From positions 1,377,118-1,441,117 of the forward strand of contig NZ_LMOP01000008.1 in the NCBI RefSeq assembly GCF_001423585.1: a stretch of 64,000 bases of DNA. Direction: 5' to 3'. Below the pieces are notes generated by a model that did no database searches, was not told the DNA's origin, and saw only the letters and a list, made by a program, of their open reading frames with translations. This stretch comes from Xanthomonas sp. Leaf148. GTDB taxonomy: Bacteria; Pseudomonadota; Gammaproteobacteria; Xanthomonadales; Xanthomonadaceae. Position numbers and translations under genes: made by a program. Shown one piece after another: positions 8,202-17,881 of the stretch. Each line of letters opens with the position of its first letter. The stretch's first letter is position 1.

Positions 8202-8998
8202 TCCGTATCCCGATGGAACTGCGCGAAACCGTGATCGCTATTGCTCGCGAAGCGGGTGAGGCCATCATGCAGGTGTACGCGCAGGACTTCGCGGTCGAGA
8301 TCAAGGACGATGCCAGTCCGTTGACCCAGGCCGACCTTGCCGCCAATCGCGTCATCGTCGATGGCCTGCGTCGGGTCACGCCCGACGTGCCGGTGCTGTC
8401 GGAAGAATCCGCGCACGTGGCCTGGGAAGAGCGGCAGTACTGGACCAGCTACTGGCTGGTCGATCCGCTGGACGGCACCCGCGAGTTCGTCAAACGCAAC
8501 GGCGAGTTCAGCGTCAACATCGCCCTCATCCACATGGGCGCGCCGGTGTTGGGCGTGGTGCAGGCGCCGGTCGATGGCCGGGTCTGGTACGCCGCACGCG
8601 GCGAGAACGCGTTCCGCCGCGACGGCGACCGCGACGAGATGCTGCACACCCGCACACCGGCCGCCACACCCTTACGGGTCGCTGCCAGCCGCTCGCATCG
8701 CGACGCGCGCACGGCGGCCGCGCTGGAGCGCATGGGGGAGATCGACGTGTTGGCGCAAGGCTCGTCGTTGAAGTTCTGCCGCATCGCCGAAGGCGACCTG
8801 GATGTCTATCCGCGCTTCGGCCCCACCTCCGAATGGGACACCGCAGCCGGCCAATGCGTGTTGCACGCCGCCGGCGGTGTGCTGCTGGCCGGCGGTTCCG
8901 GCAAGCCGTTCCGCTACAACCGCCGCGACACCTTGCTCAATGGCGACTTCATCGCGCTGGGCGATCCCAATCTGCCTTGGCGCGATTGGCTGGCCTGA
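8198..8998 (+). CDS. cysQ: 3'(2'),5'-bisphosphate nucleotidase CysQ
   Basis: A 266-residue Li+-sensitive inositol-monophosphatase-fold enzyme that converts 3'-phosphoadenosine-5'-phosphate (PAP) to AMP, recycling the by-product of sulfate assimilation and sulfotransferases. Metal-binding motifs are DDASPLTQADLAAN, VLSEES, VDPLDGTREFVKRNGEF and FGPTSEWDTAAGQ, with GSSLKFCRIAEGDLD before the last. It overlaps nudE by 4 bp (ATGA). An internal ATG at 8213 is also possible. The window also holds a sulfotransferase at 27.8 kb that would release PAP, but the genes are far apart. Confidence 0.95.
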   Translation: MIRIPMELRETVIAIAREAGEAIMQVYAQDFAVEIKDDASPLTQADLAANRVIVDGLRRVTPDVPVLSEESAHVAWEERQYWTSYWLVDPLDGTREFVKRNGEFSVNIALIHMGAPVLGVVQAPVDGRVWYAARGENAFRRDGDRDEMLHTRTPAATPLRVAASRSHRDARTAAALERMGEIDVLAQGSSLKFCRIAEGDLDVYPRFGPTSEWDTAAGQCVLHAAGGVLLAGGSGKPFRYNRRDTLLNGDFIALGDPNLPWRDWLA

Positions 8999-9177
8999 GC
9001 ATGCCCGCCTGCCGTGCGAATGTCGCACGCCAGGCAACGCGGATGTGCAAGGTCCTGATTGGCTGACCGGTACACTGCGGCGGCATCGCGCGTCGGAGTT
9101 GCTGCCACGCGCAATGCCGCACTGCGTCAGCGCTCTCGCCGCGAATGCGCCTTCCAACATCGCTCCAGGAACACACC

Positions 9178-10032
9178 ATGCTCCAGACTCCGCCCACCGG
9201 CGATATCCACCGCCTGCTGCAGTTGATGGCGCGCCTGCGCGACCGTGAGCACGGTTGCCCCTGGGATGTGCAGCAGAGCTTTGCCACCATCGCGCCGTAC
9301 ACCATCGAAGAAGCCTACGAGGTCGCCGACGCGATCGATCGCAACGACCTGCCCGGGCTGCGCGACGAGTTGGGCGATCTGCTGCTGCAGGTGGTCTTCC
9401 ATGCGCAGATGGCGTCCGAACAGGGCGCGTTCGACTTTGCCGACGTGGTCGCCACACTCAGCGACAAGCTGGTGCGCCGGCACCCGCATGTGTTCGCGGC
9501 GCAAGCGGCAGACGATGCGCAGGCGGTGAGCGCCAACTGGGACCAGATCAAACGCGAAGAACGCCGCGCCGCAGGACACCAGGACGACTCTGCACTGGCC
9601 GGCATCGCGCGCGGGCTGCCCGAGTGGCAGCGTTCCACCAAGTTGCAGTCGCGCGCGGCGCGGGTGGGCTTCGATTGGCCTGGTCCGACGCCGGTGCTGG
9701 AAAAACTGCAGGAAGAAATCGAGGAGCTGCGGGTGGAATTTGCCCGCGGCCCGGTGGCCGACAATCAGGCGCGCCTCGAAGACGAACTGGGCGATGTGCT
9801 GTTTGTCTGCGCCAATCTCGCGCGACACGCCAAGGTCGATGTGGGCGCCGCGCTTCGGCATGCCAATCTGAAATTCGAACGGCGCTTCCGTGCGATGGAA
9901 GCGCAGGCGCACGCGCAGGGCACCACCCTGGATGGGTTGTCGCTGGGCGCGCAGGAAGCGCTGTGGCAACAGGTCAAGCGTGACGAATCCGCCGCCGCGG
10001 TGCCGGATGCCGGCGCCGTGCCCGGCGCATGA
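9178..10032 (+). CDS. mazG: Nucleoside triphosphate pyrophosphohydrolase MazG
   Basis: A 284-residue all-alpha NTP pyrophosphohydrolase with two MazG domains; it hydrolyses (d)NTPs to monophosphates and can lower ppGpp. The first domain shows [17 protein letters not shown] and [10 protein letters not shown], with the metal-binding [15 protein letters not shown]. The second shows EEIEELRVE and [16 protein letters not shown] near residues 200-215. ATG 9178 follows a weak CCAGGA. A 4-bp ATGA overlap couples it to the ynfA-like gene. With nudE and cysQ just upstream this is a nucleotide clean-up cluster. Confidence 0.95.
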   Translation: MLQTPPTGDIHRLLQLMARLRDREHGCPWDVQQSFATIAPYTIEEAYEVADAIDRNDLPGLRDELGDLLLQVVFHAQMASEQGAFDFADVVATLSDKLVRRHPHVFAAQAADDAQAVSANWDQIKREERRAAGHQDDSALAGIARGLPEWQRSTKLQSRAARVGFDWPGPTPVLEKLQEEIEELRVEFARGPVADNQARLEDELGDVLFVCANLARHAKVDVGAALRHANLKFERRFRAMEAQAHAQGTTLDGLSLGAQEALWQQVKRDESAAAVPDAGAVPGA

Positions 10033-10364
10033 GCGCCGCGCTGACCACACTGTTGCTGTTTGTCGCCACCGCCGTGGCCGAACTGGTCGGCTGCTACCTT
10101 CCTTATCTATGGCTACGCAAAGGCGGCAGCGCGTGGCTGCTGCTGCCCAGCGCGCTGAGCCTTGCGATCTTCGTGTGGCTGTTGAGTCTGCATCCGACTG
10201 CCAGCGGACGCGTGTATGCCGCTTATGGCGGGGTCTATATCGCCAGTGCCTTGCTGTGGTTGTGGTGGGTGGACCGCATCACTCCGACGCGATGGGACCT
10301 GCTCGGCGCTGCCTGCTGTCTGCTCGGCATGGCCGTCATCATGTTCGCGCCGCGCAACGTCTGA
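10029..10364 (+). CDS. YnfA/UPF0060 family inner-membrane protein
   Basis: A 111-residue very hydrophobic protein with four predicted membrane helices. It carries the family signatures [34 protein letters not shown] and [19 protein letters not shown]. The family resembles small-multidrug-resistance-type transporters, but its function is not established. The start overlaps the mazG stop by 4 bp, so the genes are likely translated together. Confidence 0.93.
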   Translation: MSAALTTLLLFVATAVAELVGCYLPYLWLRKGGSAWLLLPSALSLAIFVWLLSLHPTASGRVYAAYGGVYIASALLWLWWVDRITPTRWDLLGAACCLLGMAVIMFAPRNV

Positions 10365-10520
10365 GCCTGGCGGTCGTGTGATCCGCGTGCGCCGAGGCGC
10401 TTGCTGCCCGACGCGGCAATGGTCGCGAGCGCATTCCTGCACTGCATCCCCAAGCCGGCGACGGGCAGCGCGGGTGCATACTGCTGCAAGGATCGACTCG
10501 TCATATGCAAGGGGATGCAC

Positions 10521-11486
10521 ATGTTTCCGACTTCGTTTTTGGCCATGGCCGTTCTGGTCGCTGGCGTCATCGTGTTGTTCAAGACCGTGCGCATGGTGCC
10601 GCAGGGATTTCAGTGGACGGTGGAGCGCTTTGGCCGCTACACCCACACCCTGAGTCCGGGTCTGCACTTTCTGGTGCCGGTGGTCTACGGCGTGGGCCGC
10701 AAGATCAACATGATGGAACAGGTGCTGGACGTGCCCAGCCAGGACGTCATCACCAAGGACAACGCGGTGGTACGCGTGGACGGTGTGGTGTTCTTCCAGG
10801 TGCTGGATGCCGCCAAGGCCGCCTATGAAGTCTCCAATCTGGAGATCGCCAGCATCGCGCTGGTGCAAACCAATATCCGTACCGTGATCGGTTCGATGGA
10901 TCTGGACGAATCGCTGAGCCAGCGCGAAACCATCAATGCGCAGTTGCTGAGCGTGGTGGACCAGGCCACCAACCCATGGGGCATCAAGGTCACGCGAATC
11001 GAAATTCGCGATATCCAGCCGCCACGCGATCTGATCGACTCGATGGCGCGGCAGATGAAGGCCGAGCGCGAAAAGCGCGCGCAGATTCTGGAAGCCGAAG
11101 GCTCGCGTCAATCGGAGATCCTGCGCGCCGAGGGCGAGAAGCAGGCGGCCGTGCTCGAAGCCGAAGGCCGCAAGGAAGCCGCCTTCCGCGACGCCGAGGC
11201 CCGCGAGCGTCTAGCCGAGGCCGAAGCCCGCGCCACCCAGGTGGTGTCCGATGCGATCGCCAACGGCAGCGTGCAGGCAATCAATTATTTCGTCGCACAA
11301 AAGTATGTGGAGGCGTTCAAGGCACTGGCCACCGCGCCCAACCAGAAGTTCGTGCTGATGCCGATGGAATCCAGCGGCATCATCGGCTCGCTTGCCGGCA
11401 TCGCCGAACTGGCCAAGGAAGCGATGGGCAAGCCCGACGCGCCAGCCGTACGCATGCCGCCGATGCCGCCGCGCGCGGGAGGCTGA
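10521..11486 (+). CDS. SPFH/band 7 membrane protein (stomatin/QmcA type)
   Basis: A 321-residue slipin/QmcA-like protein. One N-terminal transmembrane helix (residues 3-20) is followed by a band-7 domain starting [16 protein letters not shown] and running through [18 protein letters not shown] and [14 protein letters not shown] long Glu/Ala/Arg-rich coiled coil follows (about residues 180-240, [20 protein letters not shown]), then a Pro-rich tail. ATG 10521 is preferred because AAGGGG lies 6 bases upstream; ATG 10515 is too close to that site. The NfeD-like gene follows after 3 bp. SPFH and NfeD proteins are usually paired and act in membrane-domain organisation or quality control. Confidence 0.9.
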   Translation: MFPTSFLAMAVLVAGVIVLFKTVRMVPQGFQWTVERFGRYTHTLSPGLHFLVPVVYGVGRKINMMEQVLDVPSQDVITKDNAVVRVDGVVFFQVLDAAKAAYEVSNLEIASIALVQTNIRTVIGSMDLDESLSQRETINAQLLSVVDQATNPWGIKVTRIEIRDIQPPRDLIDSMARQMKAEREKRAQILEAEGSRQSEILRAEGEKQAAVLEAEGRKEAAFRDAEARERLAEAEARATQVVSDAIANGSVQAINYFVAQKYVEAFKALATAPNQKFVLMPMESSGIIGSLAGIAELAKEAMGKPDAPAVRMPPMPPRAGG

Positions 11487-11489
11487 GCC

Positions 11490-11924
11490 ATGCGCTGGGA
11501 CGTTGTGATCTGGGCGGTGTTGGCGCTGCTATTGATCGCCGCAGAGACGCTGGTGCCCGGCGCGTTTCTGCTGTGGATGGGGATTGCCGCCGCCGCCGTC
11601 TGCGTGCTCGTGCTGGCGCTGCCGGGCATGTCGCTGCTGGTGCAGATTGTGGCGTTCGTCGTGCTCAGCTTTGTGTCGGTGCAGGTCTATCGCACCTGGT
11701 TCCGCGGCAAGGGGCGGCAGAGCGATCGTCCCTTGCTCAACAGACGTGCCGAGCAATTGATCGGCCGTCGTGTGCTGCTCGATCAAGCCATCCACGATGG
11801 CCGCGGTCGCGCCAAGGTCGACGATGCGTTCTGGGTGGTCAGTGGTCCGGATCTGCCCGCCGGCGCGCCGGTGCGCATCGTCGGCGTCGATGGCATGACC
11901 TTGCAGGTGCAAGCCACCAGCTGA
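11490..11924 (+). CDS. NfeD-family membrane protein
   Basis: A 144-residue protein with two or three N-terminal membrane helices (IWAVLALLLIAAETLVPGAFLLW and the Leu/Val-rich stretch after it). A C-terminal OB-fold domain contains LIGRRVLLDQAIHDGRGRAKV and ends GVDGMTLQVQATS, as in NfeD/YbbK proteins. It begins 3 bp after the SPFH gene and is surely co-transcribed with it. The partner relationship is well established for the families; the biological role in this organism is unknown. Confidence 0.9.
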   Translation: MRWDVVIWAVLALLLIAAETLVPGAFLLWMGIAAAAVCVLVLALPGMSLLVQIVAFVVLSFVSVQVYRTWFRGKGRQSDRPLLNRRAEQLIGRRVLLDQAIHDGRGRAKVDDAFWVVSGPDLPAGAPVRIVGVDGMTLQVQATS

Positions 11925-12084
11925 TCGCCGAGCAAGGCGAGCAGCCCGGCCGCACATTGCTGCAGTGCGGCGTGCTTGTGCCCAATTGCACGGTTGGGCC
12001 GGTGCTGCGTCTGCGCAGTGACGCGGTTACCCGCAAGCACGGCCAGGCAGCGATAATGGGGATCTTTCCCTTGGACCGGCGCCC

Positions 12085-13194
12085 ATGACCCAGAAGACCA
12101 TCCTCAACGACACCCATCGCGCGCTCGGCGCCAAGATGGTCGACTTCGGCGGTTGGGATATGCCGATCCACTATGGCTCGCAGCTGGACGAACACCATCA
12201 GGTGCGTCGCGACGCCGGCATGTTCGACGTCAGTCACATGACCGTGGTCGATCTGCGCGGCGCACGCGTGCGCGAGTTCCTGCGCTACCTGCTCGCCAAC
12301 TCGGTGGACAAGCTCAAGGTGTCCGGCAAGGCGCTGTACACCTGCATGCTCAATCCGCAGGGCGGGGTGATCGACGACCTCATCGTCTATTTCATGACCG
12401 AAGATTTTTTCCGTCTGGTGGTCAACGCCGCCACCCGCGAAAAGGATCTGCAGTGGATCGGCGAACAGGCCGCACGCTTCGATGTACGCGTGGAAGAGCG
12501 CGCTGACTTCGCGATGATCGCCGTGCAGGGCCCCAACGCACGCGCCAAGGTCATCGAACTGGTCGATCCGGCCGACGCCACGGCAGCGAGCAAGCTCGGC
12601 CGTTTCGCCGCACTGCAGACGCGCTCGCGCGATGGCATCGACCTGTTTGTTGCGCGCACCGGCTACACCGGCGAAGACGGTTTCGAAATCGTGTTGCCGC
12701 AGGACGCGGCGGTTGCGTTCTGGAATGCGCTACTCGCGCAGGGCGTCAAGCCGGCCGGTCTGGGTGCGCGCGATACCTTGCGTCTGGAAGCGGGCATGAA
12801 TCTCTATGGGCAGGACATGGACGACGCGGTCACTCCTTATGAGGCTGCGTTGGCGTGGACGATCACCCTGGACGAAGGCCGCGACTTCATCGGTCGCACC
12901 GTGCTCGAAGCGCAAAAGGCACAGGGCGCACCGCGTCAACTGATCGGCGTGGTGATGGATGAGAAGGGCGTGCTGCGCCACGGCCAGAGCGTGTTCACCG
13001 CCAGCGGCGAAGGCGAGATCCTGTCCGGCACCTTCTCGCCGACGCTCGGCAAGGCGATCGCATTCGCACGCGTGCCGGCCGGCAGCATCGACGACCTGCG
13101 CGTGGACATTCGCGGCAAGCAGGTGCCGTTGCGCGCGGTGAAATTTCCGTTCGTGCGCGACGGTCAGGCGCAGCCCGGCGTTCTTGGTGACTGA
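12085..13194 (+). CDS. gcvT: Aminomethyltransferase (glycine cleavage T protein)
   Basis: A 369-residue T protein of the glycine cleavage system. It transfers the methylene group from H-protein-bound aminomethyl to tetrahydrofolate, releasing ammonia. Motifs are [42 protein letters not shown] and [20 protein letters not shown] with the folate-site [15 protein letters not shown]. The length matches the family. No glycine riboswitch is recognisable in the 160 bp upstream. gcvH follows 138 bp later on the same strand; gcvP is not in the window. Confidence 0.97.
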   Translation: MTQKTILNDTHRALGAKMVDFGGWDMPIHYGSQLDEHHQVRRDAGMFDVSHMTVVDLRGARVREFLRYLLANSVDKLKVSGKALYTCMLNPQGGVIDDLIVYFMTEDFFRLVVNAATREKDLQWIGEQAARFDVRVEERADFAMIAVQGPNARAKVIELVDPADATAASKLGRFAALQTRSRDGIDLFVARTGYTGEDGFEIVLPQDAAVAFWNALLAQGVKPAGLGARDTLRLEAGMNLYGQDMDDAVTPYEAALAWTITLDEGRDFIGRTVLEAQKAQGAPRQLIGVVMDEKGVLRHGQSVFTASGEGEILSGTFSPTLGKAIAFARVPAGSIDDLRVDIRGKQVPLRAVKFPFVRDGQAQPGVLGD

Positions 13195-13332
13195 GTCGCA
13201 TGACGCCGGTCGCCGTCGGCCGGTCTCCTGTCACCGCATGCAACCCAGCCATACCGACATGCGTGCACCTGTCTTGTCGCGCGGTCTAAACTAACCACCT
13301 GTCCCCAACCCCAGTTTCCCCGGAGCACACCC

Positions 13333-13728
13333 ATGAGCGAGATTCCTGGCGACCTCAAGTTCCTCAAATCCCACGAGTGGGCCCGTGTCGAAAGCAGCGG
13401 CCGCGTGACCGTCGGTATTTCCGACCACGCGCAGGGCTTGCTGGGCGACCTGGTCTACGTCGAGCTGCCGAGCGTCGGCGACACCGTGCAGGTCGGCAAC
13501 GGCGCGGCGGTGGTCGAGTCGGTCAAGGCCGCATCCGATGTCTACAGCCCGGTCAGCGGCACCGTGGTCGAGGTCAACGGCGCGCTGAGCGACAAGCCGG
13601 AAACCATCAATGAAGATGCCTATGGCGAGGGCTGGATCTTCGTTGTCGAACTCGACGACAAGGAGCAGCTCAACGATCTACTGTCGCCCGACGACTACGC
13701 CGAGCTGCTCGAAGACGACGACCACTGA
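13333..13728 (+). CDS. gcvH: Glycine cleavage H protein
   Basis: A 131-residue lipoyl carrier protein that shuttles the aminomethyl intermediate between P, T and L proteins. The lipoylated lysine is K65 in [28 protein letters not shown] and [10 protein letters not shown] are typical of the family. The start has a CCGGAG site upstream, and a strong terminator lies 24 bp after the stop. Confidence 0.97.
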   Translation: MSEIPGDLKFLKSHEWARVESSGRVTVGISDHAQGLLGDLVYVELPSVGDTVQVGNGAAVVESVKAASDVYSPVSGTVVEVNGALSDKPETINEDAYGEGWIFVVELDDKEQLNDLLSPDDYAELLEDDDH

Positions 13729-13752
13729 GTCCGTCTTCCCTGCTGCGCACCG

Positions 13753-13782
13753 ATGGCCGCTCCCAGAGCGGCCATTTTTTTT
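13753..13782 (+). terminator. Rho-independent terminator of gcvH
   Basis: A perfect 10-bp stem ATGGCCGCTC/GAGCGGCCAT with a 3-nt loop is followed by eight T. Confidence 0.95.
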
Positions 13783-14734
13783 GGCGCGCCGCCGCCGTGC
13801 GGTGTGCGTTCGAGATCGAGATCGAGGGGGCGGTGGGGCAGCCACCTGCACGGTGCTGACACTCGCAGGTTGGAAAGGCGGTTGGCGATGCGCTGACGCG
13901 ATGCGCGTGGAGGCATCCATGCGCGACCTGTCGCCGCACAACCGCCTGCATCCCGGTGCGCCGGATTTCTGACGTGAGTCGCTCGTGAGGGTCTGGGGTG
14001 TGCTCGGTGAAAAAAAATTCGACGCTCGCAACATGCATCGATGACCGATCGACGTTGCGCAACACGCTGTCGGCGATGCGCAAGCGCACCTGCATGGCGA
14101 TCGAACGGCGCAATAAGTTTGCGCATTTCTGCTCGTACGACGTCGGAAGCGGAGTTGTCGGATAAAAAATTTTCAGCTGGCGGACAGGCGGCAAGCGATG
14201 CCGCAACGCGCAGCGCATCGTCGCAGCGTTACCGCGGCCTGCATCGTGCGGATTTAGAGCGCTTGAAGAAAACAGCGGAAAAGAAGTGCTTTTTCGCTAA
14301 CGCTGTTGCGTGGGCGCGCGCTTCCAACCCATCCAGCTAGCCGCGCGCGGTGCGTTTGCCGGACGTCGATGGCGAACGTGGCGATGGTCGGCTGAAAAAA
14401 AAATGCAAAAGAGTGTTGACAGTAAAAAAAAGCGTGATTAGGTTTCGCCCAGCAGACATTGCTGCGAAAGAGAGTGAGCAGAATCGACATCGAGCCGACA
14501 CGCTTGTTCAAGACGTCCACCGAAGCACACTCAATGGTGGAGTCGGGTCCGCTTCTCTCCAAAAAAGCAGTTGTCGTTTCGACTACGCACCCGTGTCGCC
14601 GTTCGATGCGGGTGTTTCTGTATCCGTCCCGTCGCGCATTACCTGCGGACGGTACCCGACGACGGCATGCCGACGCGGGGTTTGGTTCAACTGGGCGTTT
14701 CACCTCCATAGTTCACTGACGAGGAGCCAATTAC
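13783..14734. other. Long A-tract-rich leader before the H1-like gene
   Basis: About 950 bp without a supported gene; open frames on both strands lack ribosome sites and domain signals. It contains A runs of 6-9 at 14010-14017, 14164-14169, 14395-14403 and 14424-14431, set against GC-rich DNA, which suggests intrinsic curvature. TTGACA at 14416-14421 is a candidate -35 element; no good -10 follows, the best being TTAGGT at 14438. A small hairpin with arms CACCCG and CGGGTG lies near 14590-14615. A long 5' untranslated leader of about 300 nt is possible. Confidence 0.5.
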
Positions 14735-15214
14735 ATGGCCACTAAAAAAGCTGCGAAAAAGAAACCCACCGCCAAAAAGGCAGTGAAGAAGACCGCCGCC
14801 AAGAAGGCGACCAAGAAGGTCGCTAAGAAGGCAACTGCCAAGAAAGCAGTGAAGAAGACTGCTGCCAAGAAGGCCGTCAAAAAGACTGCCAAGAAGGCAA
14901 CCGCCAAGAAAGCAGTGAAGAAGACTGCCAAGAAGGCAACCAAAAAGACTGCCGCCAAGAAGGCAGTGAAGAAGACCGCAAAGAAGGCGACCAAGAAGAC
15001 TGCCGCCAAAAAGGCCGTCAAGAAGGCCGCCAAGAAAGCAGTGAAGAAAACTGCCAAAAAGGCAGTCGCGAAGAAGGCGACCAAGAAGTCCGCCACCAAG
15101 AAGGCTGCTACCAAGAAGCCTGCTGTGAAGAAGGTCGCCAAGAAGAAGCCGGCCGCTCGCAAGAAGAAGGCCGCTCCGGTCGCGCTGCCCGCAACTCCGG
15201 CACCGCTGATCTGA
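14735..15214 (+). CDS. Histone H1-like Lys/Ala-rich nucleoid protein
   Basis: A 159-residue protein made almost only of Lys, Ala, Thr and Val in repeats such as KKTAKKATAKKAVKK, with a short tail ending PVALPATPAPLI. It has no acidic and no aromatic residues, so it is extremely basic. This matches bacterial histone H1-like (HctB/AlgP-type) DNA-compacting proteins; Xanthomonads carry such genes. A GAGGAG ribosome site lies 11 bases before the ATG and a strong terminator follows. Nucleotide repeats make the copy number prone to slippage between strains. Long open frames on the opposite strand are by-products of the repeats. Confidence 0.88.
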   Translation: MATKKAAKKKPTAKKAVKKTAAKKATKKVAKKATAKKAVKKTAAKKAVKKTAKKATAKKAVKKTAKKATKKTAAKKAVKKTAKKATKKTAAKKAVKKAAKKAVKKTAKKAVAKKATKKSATKKAATKKPAVKKVAKKKPAARKKKAAPVALPATPAPLI

Positions 15215-15243
15215 TCTGCAACACCCGATCGCCGTAAACATCG

Positions 15244-15282
15244 AGCTCTCTCCCCGACGCCCAGCGGGGAGGGAGCTTTTTT
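15244..15282 (+). terminator. Rho-independent terminator of the H1-like gene
   Basis: Stem AGCTCTCTCCCCG pairs with CGGGGAGGGAGCT (one mismatch) and is followed by six T. Confidence 0.93.
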
Positions 15283-15383
15283 ATTGCACGGCTCCGTGAC
15301 CACGTCCGATGCAGTGCGCGAATGCCGACCGTCATCGAGGCGACGTGGTTCGCGAGGTGGCACGGTCTGGAGCTGTAGCCAAC

Positions 15384-15411
15384 CGCCAACGCCAACGCCA
15401 ACGCCAACGCC
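15384..15411. repeat. Hexanucleotide microsatellite (CGCCAA)n
   Basis: Four full copies of CGCCAA plus CGCC in intergenic DNA. Copy number is likely variable between strains. Confidence 0.9.
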
Positions 15412-15667
15412 GAGAGCTTCTCAAAAAGAGAGTGCTGCGCGACGCATTGACGCGTCCGATGCATCACCCAAGGCTGCACTTGCGTTGAGGCGGCGATGCT
15501 TCCAACCCGTATCGGTATCGGCGTTCCCTAAGGATTGTTCGGCCACCACTTGTCCAGTCCGATTCCCTGGGCCGTTGGTCTGCCGGATGCAGCGATAGTT
15601 TGCCGCCGTCGCACTGCCCGACGCCCGTCTCTCGACCACGCGACAGCCAGATGATTTAGACAGCTAA

Positions 15668-15804
15668 CAACACGACTGTGCTCACCGGCAGGCGGGCGCG
15701 GCCGGTGCTCGGTGCCGCATGGACCACACGTCCACTGCGGTTCTGAGTACGCCGTCCACACCCACCAGACGACTGCTCGCGACGTGTTGTTAGCGCTCTT
15801 GGTC
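15668..15804 (-). repeat. Dispersed repeat, copy A
   Basis: The reverse complement of this stretch matches 37562-37697. The best-aligned 105 nt (15668-15772 versus 37593-37697) show 84 identical bases by hand count. In the shared frame both encode SSGGCGRR.Q.R and VVHAAPSTGRA.L.VSTVVL. No start codon with a ribosome site is evident, so it is recorded as a repeat and not as a gene. Confidence 0.8.
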
Positions 15805-16110
15805 CGATACGTTGTGGTGCAGGGTGTCGTGGATCCAGCAATGACGCGTGCGGCAGCCTGACGGCGCCTGCACCTCTCGCGTCGATCCGCTGCCGAGCAA
15901 CCGCATCCACTCTCTACATGCAAAGGCGACGTGCAGCGGCGACGAACTAAGCCCAGCGGTGCGCCGCAGATGCAGTATCGCGTTGCAGCGTTGGTCTCAT
16001 GCACGCCGAGCACGACAAGCACGCCCCAAGCACGCCAAGCACGCTGCCCGGCACACGTCTGGCGCCAGGGCGTTCAAACCACCTGCAGACTCCAGCGATC
16101 AGAAACAACA

Positions 16111-16130
16111 CAGGCGGCCAAGGCCGCCTG
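16111..16130 (-). terminator. Probable terminator of the serine hydrolase gene
   Basis: CAGGCGGC pairs with GCCGCCTG around a 4-nt loop, followed on the minus strand by TGTTGTTTC. The T-tract is weak. It lies 40 bp past the stop codon. Confidence 0.65.
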
Positions 16131-16170
16131 GGTTTCAGCATGCACCGCTACGGTGCCGGCGCTTCGCCCC

Positions 16171-17550
16171 TTAGCGCGGCGATGCCACCGACTTGCCCGA
16201 CGACGCGCCCTTGCCAGCCGGGTCGGCCTTCTCTGCCAGCATGTTCTCGCTGCCGAAGTCGCCGTCCACATCGATGTCCAGCCAACGCTTGGTCGGCAAA
16301 CCGAGGGCGCGGTCCAGAATGGTCGGCAGCATGCCGGAGGGCAGGCCGCTTTCGCCATTCCACATGATGGCGATGCCGACGTCGCGCTCGGGCAGCAACG
16401 CGACCAAGCCGCGGTAACCCTGCACCGCACCGGCATGGAAGACCACCTGGTGGCCCGCATAGTCGAACACGCGCCAGCCCAGCGCGTAGCTGGCCGCGTC
16501 CACGCGCTCGTGGCGCCAACCCGAACGCATTTCACCCGGCGTGGAAATCAGTGGCGCGTGCAATGTCGCCAGCAGCGGCGCAGGCAACACGTCGGTGCGA
16601 TGGCCGGTATGTGCGAGCAGCCATTGCGCCATGTCGCTGGCGCTGGCATTGACGCCGGCAGCAGGAGCAAGACGGTAGTAAGTGGGCTTGGGCGTGAGCG
16701 ACACCCAGCCGTTGCGGCTGCGCACGTGCGGGCGTGCCCAATGCGGACTGGCCTGGATGCCGGCCAGACCCATGCTGGCATCGTTCATGCCGAGCGGCTT
16801 GAAGATGCGGCGCTCCACCGATTGCTCGTAAAAACTGCCGGAGGCGGCGAAGACCACATCGCCGACCAGACTGAAGGCCACGTTCTGATACGCATAGCAA
16901 TCGCCTGGCGCACACCGCAGCGGCGCGGCAGCCAGCTTGTGGCTCAGCGAGTAATAGTCGACGTTGGATTCGATATCGCGGTCGTAGGCATTGCGGGTCA
17001 GGCCGACGCGATGACTGAGCACCTCGGCGACAGTGAGCTGCCGGGTGGCGACGTTGTCGCTCAGCTGGAAGCCGGGCACGTAGTCGACCACCTTGCTGTC
17101 CCAACGCAACACGCCATCGTTGACCAGCAGGCCAGCCATGGTGCCGGCGAAGGCCTTGGACAGCGACGCCAGGCGGAACACGGTATGCGCATCGACCGGT
17201 TGCGGGTGATTGACGTCGGTGACGCCATAGCCGCGCGCGCTGAGCACTTTGCCGCCCTGCACGATGGCCATCGCCATGCCGGGTACGCGGTTGCCGTAGG
17301 TCAACTGGTCGGCCATCGATTCGAATGCCGCCACGTCGAAGCCGGCGTCCGGCGCCAACACGCTGCTGGCCGGCAACGAGGTGCGATACGGAAGCGGGGC
17401 GGTGGGCGACTGCGCGACGGTCGCCGGCTGCAGCGCGTAAGCGGTGGGCGCGGGCGTCTGTGCCGTGGAAGAGAGGGCCAGAGGCAATAACGCCCCGAGC
17501 AGCCCGATGGCCAACGGACGGAACCGTCGGCGCCTGCGCATTACTGTCAT
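16171..17550 (-). CDS. Exported serine hydrolase, beta-lactamase class C / EstB family
   Basis: A 459-residue protein. The start at 17550 gives an Arg-rich n-region followed by a hydrophobic signal peptide (about residues 1-30, ending SSTAQ). The catalytic SxxK is in FRLASLSKAFAG near residue 130, YxN is in YAYQNVAFSLVG, and the third-box HxG is in FHAGAVQGYRG. These define the serine beta-lactamase-like superfamily, which includes class C beta-lactamases, DD-peptidases and esterases; the substrate cannot be predicted. It is transcribed alone, with a terminator downstream. Confidence 0.88.
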   Translation of the reverse strand: MTVMRRRRRFRPLAIGLLGALLPLALSSTAQTPAPTAYALQPATVAQSPTAPLPYRTSLPASSVLAPDAGFDVAAFESMADQLTYGNRVPGMAMAIVQGGKVLSARGYGVTDVNHPQPVDAHTVFRLASLSKAFAGTMAGLLVNDGVLRWDSKVVDYVPGFQLSDNVATRQLTVAEVLSHRVGLTRNAYDRDIESNVDYYSLSHKLAAAPLRCAPGDCYAYQNVAFSLVGDVVFAASGSFYEQSVERRIFKPLGMNDASMGLAGIQASPHWARPHVRSRNGWVSLTPKPTYYRLAPAAGVNASASDMAQWLLAHTGHRTDVLPAPLLATLHAPLISTPGEMRSGWRHERVDAASYALGWRVFDYAGHQVVFHAGAVQGYRGLVALLPERDVGIAIMWNGESGLPSGMLPTILDRALGLPTKRWLDIDVDGDFGSENMLAEKADPAGKGASSGKSVASPR

Positions 17551-17881
17551 GGTTGTCCCGCCTGTTCCACTGCTTGGAGCGATTCTAGCCCCGCGCTTCG
17601 CAATAGCACAAACTGCCGGAAGATGAATGGGCATCATATTGATCCTATTGACGATTTGGGTTCAGAAATCGGGCTGCTCAGGGCCGTGGCGACGCCACGC
17701 AGGGTGCATGCGAAGCGGGTTGCAAGTGCCGTGCCGGGGCAGCCCACGCGCGCGTCGCAGCGTCCTGCCTCCGCCGCTGGTGGTGCTGCGCCGCATCGGC
17801 TAACTTGCGCGCTACTTCGTCAGGTGCTGCCGCCGCCATGCTCTTGTTGTCGGGCTCGTTCGCACGGGCGATGTTGAAGCC

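Larger units (their letters stand above)
15283..16110. other. Gene-poor region with repeats
   Basis: About 830 bp between the H1-like gene and the serine hydrolase terminator. No gene can be supported. It contains a hexanucleotide repeat, one copy of a dispersed repeat (both listed separately), and a run of loosely repeated AAGCACGCC near 16016-16050. Confidence 0.55.

Noticed and set aside
11925-12084. Glycine riboswitch upstream of gcvT
   Set aside because: I could not find the conserved glycine aptamer motifs in this stretch.
14687-15363. Two long open frames antisense to the H1-like gene
   Set aside because: They are translations of the same simple repeats (Phe/Leu/Ala-rich) and have no independent support.
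15384-15411. Hexamer repeat considered as a protein-coding repeat or CRISPR
   Set aside because: Only four 6-bp copies, intergenic; a simple microsatellite.
15931-17490. Long plus-strand frame over the serine hydrolase
   Set aside because: Antisense shadow; the minus-strand product carries SxxK, YxN and HxG motifs.
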